64,000 bases of DNA. It comes from Daphnia pulex (Eukaryota; Arthropoda; Branchiopoda; Diplostraca; Daphniidae). A model generated the notes under the pieces. That model saw only the letters and a program-made list of their open reading frames with translations, was not told the DNA's origin and did no database searches. Of the stretch, positions 1-11,184 are shown one piece after another (the first letter of the stretch is position 1; each line of letters begins with the position of its first letter). Both the position numbers and the translations under genes were made by a program. The stretch is from positions 11,408,001-11,472,000 of the forward strand of contig NC_060023.1 in the NCBI RefSeq assembly GCF_021134715.1, given 5' to 3'.

Positions 1-1060
1 CGAAATCCGTACTATCTAACGATTCATAATTAACGACACCAAATAGTCCAAAAAAGGAAAAATAAAGATAGGTTTTTCCTACCTTTGTGCCTGGGAAAAA
101 CGGCCAGGCATCCATCCACAGGTGCTCCATCCGCAGTTAAAGTTACATAAGCCAGGCGGGATAGGGGGAAAGGGACGTCCTCGTGAATACACCCACACAC
201 ACATGGGTGTACACGAAGGCAGAGGGGATTTAAAGAAAGGTAAAAAAAGAGATCCCAAACTCGCCCGACATCAGAAGTTTCTCCAATCAAGAGGGATGCT
301 GTTTATCTAAATGAAAAAATGAAAATAGGTTACGAAATAAATTGACATAGAAACAGCAACTCAACAAGTAAGGAAAAGTTTAAATGAGACACTAGGTAAA
401 CCCTAATTGTTAATAAATGGGAGAATTAAAGGTTTACATGTAGTACATTGCATTGATGCAAGTCAGAATGTAGCAGGTCGCAGGATCAGAGTAACAACAA
501 TTATTATTCTAGCGATAATAGTGAAATTGTTGCTGAGATGACAGGACAATAGCAGCACAAGCATAATTTGCATATCTTGGGGTTATGATGGCTGCCGCAG
601 GGGAGCTCAGGCCTCAAATCTGCTCAAAGGAGAAAGTTGCAGTGTAAACAAACTAGACATTCATTGACAAGGGGCTTACATGATAAATGCTAGTAAGGAA
701 CTACATTTCATAAATTTCGAACAAGTTTCTATTCAAGCTCCCATATTCATTCAAGTTGTATTCCTAGTTTTATTTACCTGCCAAACAGCATGGAGTGGAG
801 AGAAATCAGAGAATGGAGAACCGCAACACCAGACACCACACGAAGACCACATTTTTGTAATTTCATTTGTTGCTTTATTATTCGTATAGTAGCCATGTTT
901 ACGTTTCCAAATAAGTGATCGTTCCGTTTTCTTAATCAGCTTAAACTTCGTCTCTTTTTCGAAACTTGTGAACAATGGAACAAAAAACTAAACCAAGCAG
1001 ACGACACCAATATTCTAATTAGCAATACTTTAAGCTATCGATAGAAACTCTTAAAAATCG
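1..1060 (+). repeat. Dispersed ~1.1 kb repeat, copy 1 (cut by window edge)
   Basis: This stretch matches, by eye and in order, the blocks seen at 12840-14040 (minus) and 60835-61900 (plus). The shared blocks are a CCTGGGAAA..CCAGGCATCCA segment near 90-118, a hairpin at 181-215 whose arms read TCGTG..TACACCCA and TGGGTGTACACGA, a GATGCTGTTTATCTAAATGA block near 293-313, a CCTCAAATCTGC block near 612-623, and a TTCTAATTAGCAATACTT block near 1013-1030. No transposase or reverse transcriptase is visible, and short open frames are not shared along its length. It is most likely a non-autonomous mobile element of unknown class. The left end lies outside the window. Confidence 0.75.
181..215. other. 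Hairpin inside repeat copy 1
   Basis: The arms TCGTG(AA)TACACCCA and TGGGTGTACACGA can pair around a CACACACA loop, with a two-base bulge. The same hairpin is kept in the other two copies (about 13705-13748 and 61174-61217), with some paired changes, which argues for selection on structure or for a binding site. Confidence 0.6.
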
Positions 1061-1221
1061 TAAAAACCACCACAACAATGAAGACCCTCCAGAATTTATT
1101 TTCCATTTCTCTAATTCTCTTGGCTTACGTTTACAACTTTACCTGTTCTGACGCTGAAAATTATATAATAAAGAAATTAAGATCTTTGATAATAAAATAG
1201 ACTCGACTAGGACTTTTGTAT

Positions 1222-1689
1222 TTAATCGAATTCAAATTGTCTAAAATCATCAAGAAAATCTTGAACGTAGATCACTTCTCGGGAATATGCCATGTCGATG
1301 TGGCCGAATTTCACAAACTTGTTGCTCTCCATCAAACGGGTCATGGCCGGTTCGCCTTCGGGGACGTGATTCCATTCCACCAAGAGTGTCTAATAAAACA
1401 CACAACATTTCAATTTAAAAATATGACGACGCTATTTAACATTTCAGTAGCTACATTCCAATTGCTGCAAACATGTTTTGAATATACAATTGGAAGGTTA
1501 AGAGATGTGTACCTTAAAGTCGACTTTGTGCCAAGGTATGGTTTGCAAGATCTTGTATTCGGAGCCCTCGACGTCCACACCAAAGAAATCAATTTCCGTT
1601 CGGCCAACAGCCACCAGGATGGAGTAGAGTGGGAAACACTGGACTTTGTAGATGGATTCACCATCAGTATTGGCATTATTAACGGATAA
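1222..1689 (-). CDS. FkbM/Star-like methyltransferase, last two exons only (partial or decayed copy)
   Basis: Two minus-strand exons, about 1513-1689 and 1222-1389, are joined by a GT-AG intron and read in frame to a TAA. The first encodes QCFPLYS, GRTEIDFFGVDVEG and EYKILQTIPW, the conserved core of FkbM-type methyltransferases (Methyltransf_21; Drosophila Star belongs to the same superfamily). The second gives EWNHVPEGEPAMTRLMESNK and ends shortly after YVQDFLDDF. Both closely match the complete-looking gene at 28412-29624, including exon boundaries and phase 0. I could not find the SAM-binding exon (FVECGAFDGE in the other copy) in the following 950 bases, so this is a 5'-truncated copy or has distant upstream exons. 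The upstream edge is uncertain: a splice acceptor candidate lies at 1690, but the frame stays open to about 1740. Confidence 0.6.
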
Positions 1690-2691
1690 CTGTTGATTTT
1701 GATTGTCGTCTACAATGAAACTTTTTCGATAGATGTCGCATATTATATATATTTAGTAAGATAATTATTTTAATTGGGGAAATATAATCGTTTAGTTTAC
1801 GATATTAATATTAAAGGATGCCAAAAATCAGAGCGATCAGACTCTAAAATTAAACATTAGTTTAAACCATATGAACGAGACTTATTTCAAAAGAGTAGCT
1901 GTTAAGATAAGAAATGAAAGACTTTTGATTTTTGAACGATACCGCTAAGGACTTTTTCACGTTTAGTGGTTATACCTTGTTGCCACTACATGGCATCACG
2001 CTGTATTGCCTCACCACGGATACACCCTTGCCACTCGTTTGGCATAATACCGCTATAAAAATTTGTCAGCGCTATAGTTGAATGAAAGTAGTGCAATTCT
2101 ATATCTACTTATATTCTTTCGTTTCTAGTTGGCAATAAACAACTTGGGTTCGAAATGATCCTGATCCCAAATCGACTCCTTTCTGAAATAAAGCGTGATA
2201 TGATCTGAATTTCGTAATAATCAATATTTTGGTTGACGAGCAACTGACAAGTTAATTATTAGTGAATTCAAATCCTATCACGAAAGGTTTAACGCACAAA
2301 GCTCTTACATAATAAGAGATGAATACAAGAAAAAGTCCTACTAATATAAATCATGTAACTTGCCAATAAGGTCCTCACGGTAACAATAACTGTGGGTTAA
2401 TTTAAAAGCATATTACACAAGATAACGTTAGGCCCTGTGGGCCATCATCAGTCATTTTTTCTAACAGATTTTCAAGGTTTTCCTCCACGCAGGATCTCGT
2501 AGGATCGTGAACAATAAAACGGCTGACATTAACAATTTTACATGGTGAGATCTCCAATAGGAGTACTGTACATACCCTAATAAGAGGATTATATATTAAG
2601 TAGATGCGGAGCACTATCTATACCTTCCTTATTTGAAATGATTTAACTCGAACTACGAAATCTTTCAGTTTATTTCTCATACCACAACGCA
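1690..2691. other. Noncoding stretch
   Basis: AT-rich sequence with no long open frame I can support. It lies between the partial methyltransferase and the first PC-esterase gene. An acceptor-like tract followed by a short minus-strand open segment near 2140-2190 resembles nothing convincingly. Confidence 0.5.
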
Positions 2692-4076
2692 TTAATAATT
2701 AAAATACATTTTTGAATTGCAAATGTCATTGTAAAAGAGCTGAGTGGCTTGCGACAGGGCGACGTAACCCGTGTGTATGTAGTCGAGGCAATTAATGAAG
2801 GGCTTGCAGTTGATGAAAGGATCCTTGCCATTTTTGATGAAAAACGGATTGGGATATTCGCGTTCCGCATTCATTTGACAGCTGCGGACGTACTCCTCCG
2901 CCAGCGGATTGCTCGAGTCCCAGATCCGGATGCTCTTATAATTCCTGTTACGCACCAAGATTAATTTGGTTCAAACGTTATTAAGTAAAAAAAAATATTT
3001 TTAAAACTTGTATTCACGCCGAACAGCTTGGTTGTACTGAGAAATCTTTTGGGCGTGAATGTCCGTATTTTTGGCATCCATATCTCCGTAGAGTTCCACG
3101 GTGGGATATTGATTCATCCAAATCACTCGACTGACTTTAGCCAATTGGCCCAGGATCGGAGCGAAATTTCGAATTGTTTTTTGGTACTGCTGGAAATCGG
3201 CACCGTATTCTTGCATCATGCTATATATTTCCATACCTGTTCAATCGTGTTATTTGCTAATTTGATTTTTGAACACCAAATGATAATACACACTTAATAA
3301 AATCAAATTGGGGCGCCGATCGGATGCCGTCCAGCTTCGTATCATCTCGACGACGGTGTCGTTGATGATGGGCCTCCATTTGAAAGAGACTCGCAGCCTG
3401 AGGACACTGCTGTCAACATCGACGTCACCGTGGTGAAAAGGAACGACATTACGAGGGATTTCCATGGGCTGTGTTATTCGATCGTAGTCTGGAATAAGCT
3501 GAATAGTGCAGATAAACCGGAAATTATTTTACTGGCCGCACCGATATTTTACACAGCTATACTTAAGCTAATAACACCTTTAAAAAATAGAAAAACTGTT
3601 GTCGCATTCTCGAATCACCCATGAAGACAAAGTGCAGTTTTGGAAATTTCATGTTGACATTTTGGGTATTGACTTGATGACTGAGATAATCGAAACACGT
3701 CACCGCTCGTTTGGCGGTATATTCTAATAGCCGGCAGGAATAGCGCGGATGTGTTTTGGACACTAGGCGGCTGCTGTGACTTGTTCTAGCCCAATTGACG
3801 TAATGGTAGTCACGTTGATCCAGTAAATTACCGACACAGATGGGAAGTTCCGGCAATCCCGATTTCCTGAAATAATTTCCGTTCTTGAAAACTAATAACT
3901 AATTTGTAATTGCGCAATTCTTTCTCGTCTTACTTTGACGATTTAAAATCGGTAGTCATGATTTCACTTTCTCCTTTGAAGACGTAAGTTAATATTGAAA
4001 ATAAACAACATAAAATAACATAGGAGAGGAGTGAGTAAATCAGAAACGCCAACGGGCGACGAATTAACTTTCGCAT
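2692..4076 (-). CDS. CASD1-like PC-esterase domain protein A (type II membrane)
   Basis: Five minus-strand exons: 3934-4076, 3578-3866, 3294-3498, 3008-3236 and 2692-2944, all GT-AG, giving 372 residues. The N-terminus has a short basic tail and a membrane anchor (about residues 9-33, FLIYSLLSYVILCCLFSILT), as in Golgi type II proteins. The SGNH/PC-esterase signature GDS (131-133, in FMGDSRMRQQFF) and the catalytic DxxH (D343, H346, in CLDYIHTG) are both present. This family (PF13839) includes the acyl-transfer domain of CASD1, which O-acetylates sialic acid, and plant TBL xylan acetyltransferases, so sugar O-acetylation or de-acetylation in the Golgi is a fair inference. The substrate cannot be read from the sequence. 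The ten-TM part of CASD1 is absent. It is divergently paired with gene B, the two start codons lying 477 bases apart. Confidence 0.9.
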
Positions 4077-4553
4077 TTCAATAATAAAATCCCATTTTCA
4101 TTTTGGTTGCCACATTTTTTAACAGTACAAATTAAAGTGAAGTAACACAAAACACAATTAAATTTCCCACTTATATCATTCGGGTTATAAAATCTATATA
4201 TAGCCTTGGGGAATAAGGAAGTGTCAAGCCAAAAATAATTCCCGAATTTCCCACACCCGATAGCGACGACAAGAACACGCACACGCTACAGACTAGGAAG
4301 GCTCGTGATGACTGTTTGGCTATCCGTTTAATCTTGAAATCTGTGTTGCTGGTGAAAGCTTGATGGCCTCCAAGGAAGTTTACATTCCTTAAGGCTATAA
4401 CTTAATGCATACGAGAGAAACACAGATACTTATAAATAATGCTCAATTCTCTGGGCGAATTCATTCAGCAGAGGCACATTCCGCTGATTTACTCTATATA
4501 TGGCTTATTATTATAATAGATAATTCATTTACGAATTTCTTAAGAAAATTAAC
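4077..4553. promoter_or_regulatory. Shared upstream region of divergent PC-esterase genes A and B
   Basis: The two start codons point away from each other across these 477 bases, so the promoters of both genes must lie here or overlap the first exons. TATA-like strings (TATATATAGCC near 4193, CTATATATGGC near 4493) are present, but I cannot assign a start site. Confidence 0.4.
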
Positions 4554-6112
4554 ATGATAGAAAATTTAATTCTCTTAATACTGACTGAGCTGAAAATGAT
4601 ACCGAATTACTTGTTTCTCAAATGCTTATTGATTTCGTACTTGATGATTGATTTAAAGGGGATGGGGGTATTTCGTCACTCGGGGTGAGTTAATCAATAA
4701 ACTGAAGACTATCAAAAGCCAACGATATTAGCCAATCAGCCGAAAATTGTGCCTTGATTCGACTACTGTTAGTTCCACGTCATTGTAGTATTTTAAAAAA
4801 TTAACAAAGTCATAAATGTTTACCGTATTGCAGGACAGCTGGGTCGCCAGCACAAGACCCAATGGAATTGATGCCCGTCTGCGTCGGTAATAATTTGCTC
4901 GATAAACGTGAGTATCTCTACGACAAATCGAACGGAATATTTTACAACTCCGTTGGGACGGATTCAACAATAAAGCCAGCAGCAGCTCGTGATGGGCTGC
5001 GCCCGTGTCGCCTGCTGAAATACACGGCCGAACTAGCGGTCACTTGTATCGACACTCTTTATTACCAGCATCGTCACGTTCGAAATCATTCTAATAACGA
5101 TGATGCCAATAACCATGAGACAACCACACCTAACGAATTGCATTTCGTCTTCATGGGCGATTCGAGAATTCGCCAACAGTTCTTCCATTTCGTGGAGGTT
5201 GACACTAATATATTGAATGATGGATCAACTATGATATAGTATGCATCAAGTGTTATTATTGATTGGCCATTATTCAGCTCATCCCGGATTACGATCGACA
5301 AGCGTTTCTAGCATACAATCAAATCAACGAAAACACATTCAATCACGTCGACGTCGACTGGTGGAGTAGCATGCTCAAATTGCGAGTCTCCTTTAAATGG
5401 CAACCTCTGATCAACGACGACGTCATGGAGATGTTTCGCCAATGGGCGGCGGAAGAACAAACGCATAAACCTTACTTGATTTTTTTAAGTATTATATGTA
5501 GAGCAGGCGATGATTTGATTATTTTATGACGTACGCTTGGCCAGGTCTTGGAAGCCACCACATGTTGGCCGGCAATGGGAACGACCATCATCTCTTCCGG
5601 AAGAAGCTGAGCGAACTTGGCCCAACCATGGGACAGTTGGCCAAATCCAGCCAAGTAATTTGGCTTAATCAATATCCAATCGTGGAATTGTATGGGCCAA
5701 CGCTGGGACACAGCACGGATATTCATTCGGCCAAAGTTCACCGATACAACGAAATCTCACGTCAAACGCTACAGTAAAATTTAGATTTGATATTTTGGAA
5801 TAATTGTCTCTTAATTAATGAATGATAGAGCGTCCACTATTTTATAGGAATTACAGTGGCATCCGCATTTGGGATTCCGGTAATCCATTGGCGGAGGAAT
5901 ACATTCGAAGTTGCATTATTTTCCCCCAACGCGATGGACACCATTCATTTGATTTAGAAATAGACGATCCGTTTAATCCCATCGTTAGCAAACCCTACGT
6001 CAACTGTCTGGATTTCATACACACAGGGTCTGTAGCCCTAGCGCAAGCCACTCAGATATTGTACAATGGCATTTGCAACGCCGAAATGTACAGTGACTAT
6101 GTGCAACATTAA
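4554..6112 (+). CDS. CASD1-like PC-esterase domain protein B
   Basis: Five plus-strand exons: 4554-4684, 4834-5197, 5278-5488, 5545-5773 and 5848-6112, giving 399 residues. Intron positions and phases equal those of gene A, and exon 4 is 229 bases in both. GDS lies at 152-154 (FMGDSRIRQQFF) and DxxH at D367/H370 (CLDFIHTG). The first exon was chosen because its GG|GTGAGT donor gives the phase needed by exon 2. It encodes a moderately hydrophobic N-terminus (LFLKCLLISYLMI) that could be a signal anchor, and this is the least certain part. The later exons share strings such as RVSFKW, NQYP.VELYG and IRIWDS with gene A, so the pair arose by inverted duplication. Likely a Golgi enzyme acting on O-acyl groups of glycans; substrate unknown. 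Confidence 0.88.
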
Positions 6113-6459
6113 ATAAGAGAGTCTGTGTGTATAAACGCTGTCAAGCCTATCGTATTCTTCTTGTAGTGAATATATTCAGTGTGTTTGTTTTGTTTTGTGT
6201 TTTTGGCCGAGGAGGAATAAGCCACTCCCAATACAAAAAGGTAAAAACCGGTTCTTTTTTCCCATTGGTCGGTTTATTTTATACCTGAACTATTTACAAA
6301 ACTATATACGCGAAGAAAGTGAAAAAGAAACAGGTTTTTTTTTTCGTAGGAAAGAAGCTTGGGAAGAAGGCAGCAAGTGAAGTAGCTTATTTTTACTTAT
6401 CTCAGCTTATAGGCCAAATTATTTTTAAGTAAATGTCAATTAAATTGTTAACCGTTAAA
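6113..6459. other. Short intergenic stretch
   Basis: I see no gene here. A 61-codon open frame at 6195-6380 has low-complexity Phe/Lys/Arg composition and no splice or family support. Confidence 0.5.
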
Positions 6460-7564
6460 ATGAATTCACTCTCAACACAGTTTTGGAGAACAGATCATTT
6501 TCAGTTTATTTTGACTTTGACAGCTGTGACATTAAGTGCCCTGATATTAATATCAGCGTTCTATTCCAAAGGTAATAAAACTCAACCAAAATAACACGTA
6601 ACACAACCAAAATTAAAAATTTCCTGAAGGCATCAATAGGGCAGAAACTTCGTCGTCAAAAGTTCCACGTCGTCTGGATATTTTCTTTGTCGAGACTTCA
6701 GGTAAATCGTGTCTCACCTTCCGCCAGGCGTGCGGAATCGAGTCGGCCGCCAAGGCTAATCCCGACGCCAAAATCAAATTGTACACGGAAAAAACTGGAA
6801 TGAATTTGCCGGAAAACGACCAGCACCGGGAATTCTTCCGCTGCCCCGTCACCAGCGTTTTGCTCGAGCAAATGAACAACATTGAAATCGTTCGTGAAAA
6901 TTTGGTCGAGCTCTTGGAAGAGACGCCGCTGTGGCAGCTGCACAAAACCGGTTCGTTCAACCGGTCCAGCTGGAGGCTCTTTCACCTGAGTGACGCAACT
7001 CGGGTGGCCCTGCTCTGGAAGAAAGGCGGCACCTATCTCGACATGGACTGCATCGTCTTGCGCCCGTTGGAGAGTCTCAACAACACGATCGGCACGGTGG
7101 AAAACGGCAACGTGCCCAGCTGGGTGGAAAACGGGGTGATGGCCTTCTCGGCTGGCCACCCGTTTCTCCACTTTCTCATGAAGTATATGGTGCTGGCCTT
7201 CGAGCCGGATAATTACATCAGCCTCGGCCCAGACACTCTACGCGACGCCATGTTTTATTTTTGCAATCGTGAAACTTTGCCGGCCAATCACTGGGTCAAC
7301 TGTCGGCACAATTCTTCAATATTTATCCAGCCGCCGGAATCGTTTTACGCCATTAATAATAGTCGAATGGAAACTTTTTATCAGCCGGAATTCGATCCGA
7401 ATGATTGGGATCTATTGCATCGCGATAGTTTTCTGTCGCATATTTATGGCGCCGGTCACGGGCGAATCGCTCCGCCCGGATCACTTTACGCAGAGTTGGC
7501 CAGGAAATACTGTCCAGTGAGTTATGCAATGGCAACTGCTGGCGGAGCTAATGGTCTTTTTTAA
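6460..7564 (+). CDS. Alpha-1,4-glycosyltransferase, A4GALT-like (two exons)
   Basis: Exon 1 (6460-6571) encodes a short cytosolic tail and a membrane anchor (FILTLTAVTLSALILISAFY). Exon 2 (6630-7564) carries the catalytic domain; total 348 residues. Family marks are IFFVETSG followed by FRQACGIESAAKANP, then WRLFHLSDATRVALLWKKGG and the metal-binding DXD as TYLDMDCIVLRPL (Asp at about 175 and 177). The C-terminal HIYGAGHG..PPGSLYAELA matches the Gb3-synthase C-terminal domain. Vertebrate relatives make Gal-alpha-1,4-Gal on lactosylceramide or alpha-1,4-GlcNAc; the arthropod sugar specificity is not predictable. It is a Golgi type II enzyme. The intron is only 58 bases. A candidate poly(A) signal (AATAAA) lies about 95 bases after the stop. 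Confidence 0.92.
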
Positions 7565-9721
7565 CTATTCCAACAAGCAAATCAGAATTTTTTAAAAAAT
7601 TTCATGTTCATTCTTAATATTGTAATGTGTAAAATGAATCGTTCTTAAATGCCATCCAATAAAAATTGAAGCTGATGAAAAATCAAATTCTGTTTTGGAT
7701 ATCTCGGATTTTGTTTCGGTGCGTTTTGGGCTATTTAGAAATGAAAAACTTTCACATCAATCATTTTTCGTCTACGTATTTTTAAAAGCTTACGAGATTT
7801 TGGAGAAAAAAGGAAAATAAAAAGGAATTATTTGTAGTAATGGTAACGTATAGAACCCTGGGGATAAGGTAGGGTAAGAAAGACAGGTAGATAGAGTTTA
7901 GAGGTGGAGTAAGGTAAAAGGTATCACAGACTTGGAGGGGGGTGGCAAACATGGCCGTTTTGATTTTCTCTCAGTCCGATCAAATAACAAATAATATGAC
8001 AGGTTCATCATAATTTTGTGATTGCATTATTATTTGATAGCGTGTTGGCTGTTTTCAACATTATTTTTAAATAGGACTTCTACCTGGCTGTCGACGTATT
8101 CAAAATCTCTTAAAACCTAAGATGCCTTGTCATCATCTATAAATGTCTAACGTGGTCAACTTTCACCTGCAGGTATAATATAAGAGTGCGGTAAGTTCAG
8201 TTCGTTGCCAGACAGCGTTCCGAACGAAAGTCTCTTAGTAAACTCGCAGCCACTATGTAAATAGTTTGAAAGTAAATGATCAATAACGAGAGACTTGGAA
8301 GATGAATTTTTATTATTCGCTGCGCAGTCCTACCAGACGGAGCGCAACAGTTAATGTTGCTGGCCCTGCTGGCCTCATCGTTCGTCCAAGTTTTATTATT
8401 TTCACGATTCTGTAGCGATTAGTCGCTACTCGTTTTATTGGTAAAAATTAATTGTTTCGTGGTCCGTCAAGTTTACTCAAATAATGTGACTAATTTGGCC
8501 ATCTTTTGATTCAAGGCTCGATGAACAGATGATGTGTGATATTGAACGTCCAGTAACATCCAGTCTAGAAGCTCCAGCAGCGATTTCGGCAGAAACCAAA
8601 TTTTAACAACGTCATGGCGGATCGGTGATTTCAACGTACAGCACTAAATTTCCCATAATTAAACAAGCGCAATGATTCAACACAACAAATGCACAATGCC
8701 TTCCTTTTTTCTCCCCCCAGAAGAATCACCCTGCTGTTTGAAACGTTGCTGATAGCCGTCTTATTATTCAGACTAGCATTTAATTCATGTTCAGGTTTTT
8801 AGTTCTAGTAAATTTTGGGTTAATATCGCGGGTGACTGGTTTACATTTCCTGTTTTTAAACTCGGTTTCAATTTTTAACTAGTGATTCAGAATTGGTGAT
8901 TGGTATTCATTTGGTTTTGAGAAAGAGCTTGAATAATACTGTAATTAAAAATAGACAGCATAATATTAAAGGCATCTCTATAGCACATAAAACGTACACA
9001 CGGGTCACGCAATTTTGGGTTATTTTTGATCGCCTCTCCCCCCAGTCGTTACAGGACGTCACAAAAAGTATCCCTCCCCTAAACTGACAAAATATTTTTC
9101 CGGCCTACCCCCCAATATTCAAATTACCATTTTTTTTTTTAAATAAATTTCTCAAGTTTCTTTCGAACCCCCTCTCCGCACCATTTAAATATTTTTGTCT
9201 CTATTTTGTATCGCCGAATTTTCTAGACCCCCCCTCCATCGTTTTCAACCTTCACAAAAATAGCCACACAAATTGTATTTACAACAAAATCTTTTTCTTT
9301 CATTATTTTTCTTCTACTGAATAATATGCAAATTTGAAAACCTTCAAACTACTTAACACCACTGAAAATCTTATTGTCAAGGCACGCCATGACCTTCTTC
9401 ATTCTTATTTTTCTATAAACGTCTTATTACTTTGGTTATTAAACTTTATGACCTCACATTAGTTATGCCGGATAATACACTTGGAATTAGAAATATTTAT
9501 CGCATTATTGTAATTTTATAAACATCTGCCTGTATTCCTTTTTCCTTTATTACTTCATAACCGAATCTATTTACATGCCTCCTTATTATTCACGTTGGTA
9601 TGAAATTATCAGACATGAGCAGCATTTGCATAAATTTCAGGGTATGGCCACTTGAATTTTTAACACGTCGTCTTGAAACTCAGAATGTTACGGGGTTAGT
9701 ATCACAGCTCTCAGCGGAGCC
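7565..9721. other. Long intergenic region with C-rich blocks
   Basis: I find no coding sequence I can support. 9030-9240 holds several runs of five to seven C within AT-rich sequence (for example CCTCTCCCCCCAG and GACCCCCCCTCC), a low-complexity patch. At 9337-9373 there is a 37-base string also found at 23713-23749. A promoter-like TATA/Inr pair lies at 8174-8202 (listed separately). Confidence 0.5.
8174..8202 (+). promoter_or_regulatory. Orphan core promoter candidate (TATA + Inr)
   Basis: A TATA-like TATAATATAAG at 8174 is followed, with its first base about 25 bases upstream of the A, by TTCAGTTCG, which fits the arthropod initiator TCAGT. The spacing is what a functional TATA/Inr pair needs. 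No open frame follows closely, so it may serve a noncoding transcript, a distant 5' exon of the galactosyltransferase at 9722, or be a remnant of an inserted element. Confidence 0.35.
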
Positions 9722-11078
9722 ATGGCAACCAGTCGACAAATCAGACGGTGGATTTTCGTGAGTCGTTCACGAACCGTCGTCCGAGTTTTTCTTTCATGTC
9801 TAGTGTGCTCTTTCACTTTGGTTTATTTTGTGACTTTCTCGGATAACTTTGAAAACACTTCAAATTGGGAAAATAAGAATTTAATACTCTCACACCAAGT
9901 CAAACAAAGAAATCTGAAATCAGCGACATTTCTGGCTCAAATCAAAAATGAGAAAAGTTACCAGTTGAAACCTAACGATAGTCGATCGCCACTTTACGTT
10001 AAAAAGAAATTCAGAGATTTGTGTTCTTTCGTTTCTCCTTTATTAGGTAAGAATCATTTCTAGTCCAACCAGTAAATGAATTAACTTGTCAATTGCGGTG
10101 ATAAAGTTGGATGGACGGACATCTCGTTGATGGCATCCGCCAGTCGCCAGGAAAGCGAAGAGACATTCAACTCGAGAATGTCAACTGCTGGACTGAAATT
10201 CGGCGGCAGGTTTAAACCGAGTGATTGTAAAGCTCGAAATAAAGTGGCCATCGTTGTCCCTTATCGAGATAGAAAATTTCATTTGAAAATATTCTTACGT
10301 TACATGCATCCCTTCCTGCAACGACAACAACTTGAATACGCCATCGTCGTCGTAGAGCAATCGGGTCAGTTTTAATTCTTATATGCAAATTGGATCTTGA
10401 ATTATAATGCGCTTAAATAATATCAGACGATTTGCCGTTTAATCGCGGACTGCTTATGAATATCGGCTTCAAAGAAGCCCAGAAACAGGATCGCTTTCAA
10501 TGTTTCATCTTTCACGACGTCGATCTACTTCCGGAAGATGATGGCAACACTTACGCTTGTCCGGAAGTAGGAAAACCTCGACAAATGGCCTTCTCCATCG
10601 ACATTTATGACTACAAGTACTATTCTATTTTTATTTATCATCACCAAATTAAATTCATTCGTTATTTACTCGGTTATTTAATAGGCCAACGCCCATCGAT
10701 CATTTCGGAGGTGTCAGTGCGTTTTCAACTTCCGATTTCCGACGAGTCAACGGTTTCTCGAACGTATTTTTTGGTTGGGGCAGTGAAGACGACGATTTGT
10801 ACCGGCGTTTACTACACCACAACCTGACCGTGACGCGGATAAATAATCTCAACACCAGCACTATTGTCCGCTATAGAATGTTTGACCATCCGGTAGCTGA
10901 ACCCAATCCGGATCGGATGCGGTTGTTTGACCAAGGAACTAGGCGACTCGAGTCCGATGGGCTGGTCGATCTGAGATACCGTCGACTTTCAGTGAAATTC
11001 AAACCGCTTTACACCCACATTATTGTTGATGTTCAACCTCAAATGCATAAAACCCAAAAGTTATCAGACTCAAAATGA
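9722..11078 (+). CDS. Beta-1,4-galactosyltransferase (B4GALT family, GT7)
   Basis: Four exons (9722-10046, 10107-10364, 10427-10616, 10685-11078) encode 388 residues. A signal anchor (about 21-39, VFLSCLVCSFTLVYFVTF) is followed by a stem and the GT7 domain. Landmarks in order are VPYRDR, FNRGLLMNIGF (199-209), the DXD-type DVD (225-227, in HDVDLLP), FGGVSAFS (265-272), NGFSN, and GWGSEDDD (288-295), where most family members have GWGGEDDD. These bind UDP-galactose, Mn and the acceptor GlcNAc, so transfer of galactose (or GalNAc, as for many arthropod members) to GlcNAc in the Golgi is expected. The Gly to Ser change in GWGSEDDD and the Tyr/Ile choice at the donor pocket would need structural comparison. 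It converges on the next gene with only 106 bases between stops. Confidence 0.94.
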
Positions 11079-11184
11079 ATAGAGTTTTATTTATATAATA
11101 TAACCAAGATGTTAATTTTAATACATAAGAATACACAACGGCTTTTTGAAAATGATTTTATGTAAATTTTATTAGTCAGCACAG

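Noticed and set aside
2140-2190. Possible PC-esterase last-exon remnant on the minus strand
   Set aside because: An acceptor and an IWD-like string are present, but nothing further aligns with genes A-D.
6195-6380. 61-codon open frame
   Set aside because: Low-complexity composition and no splice, start or family support.
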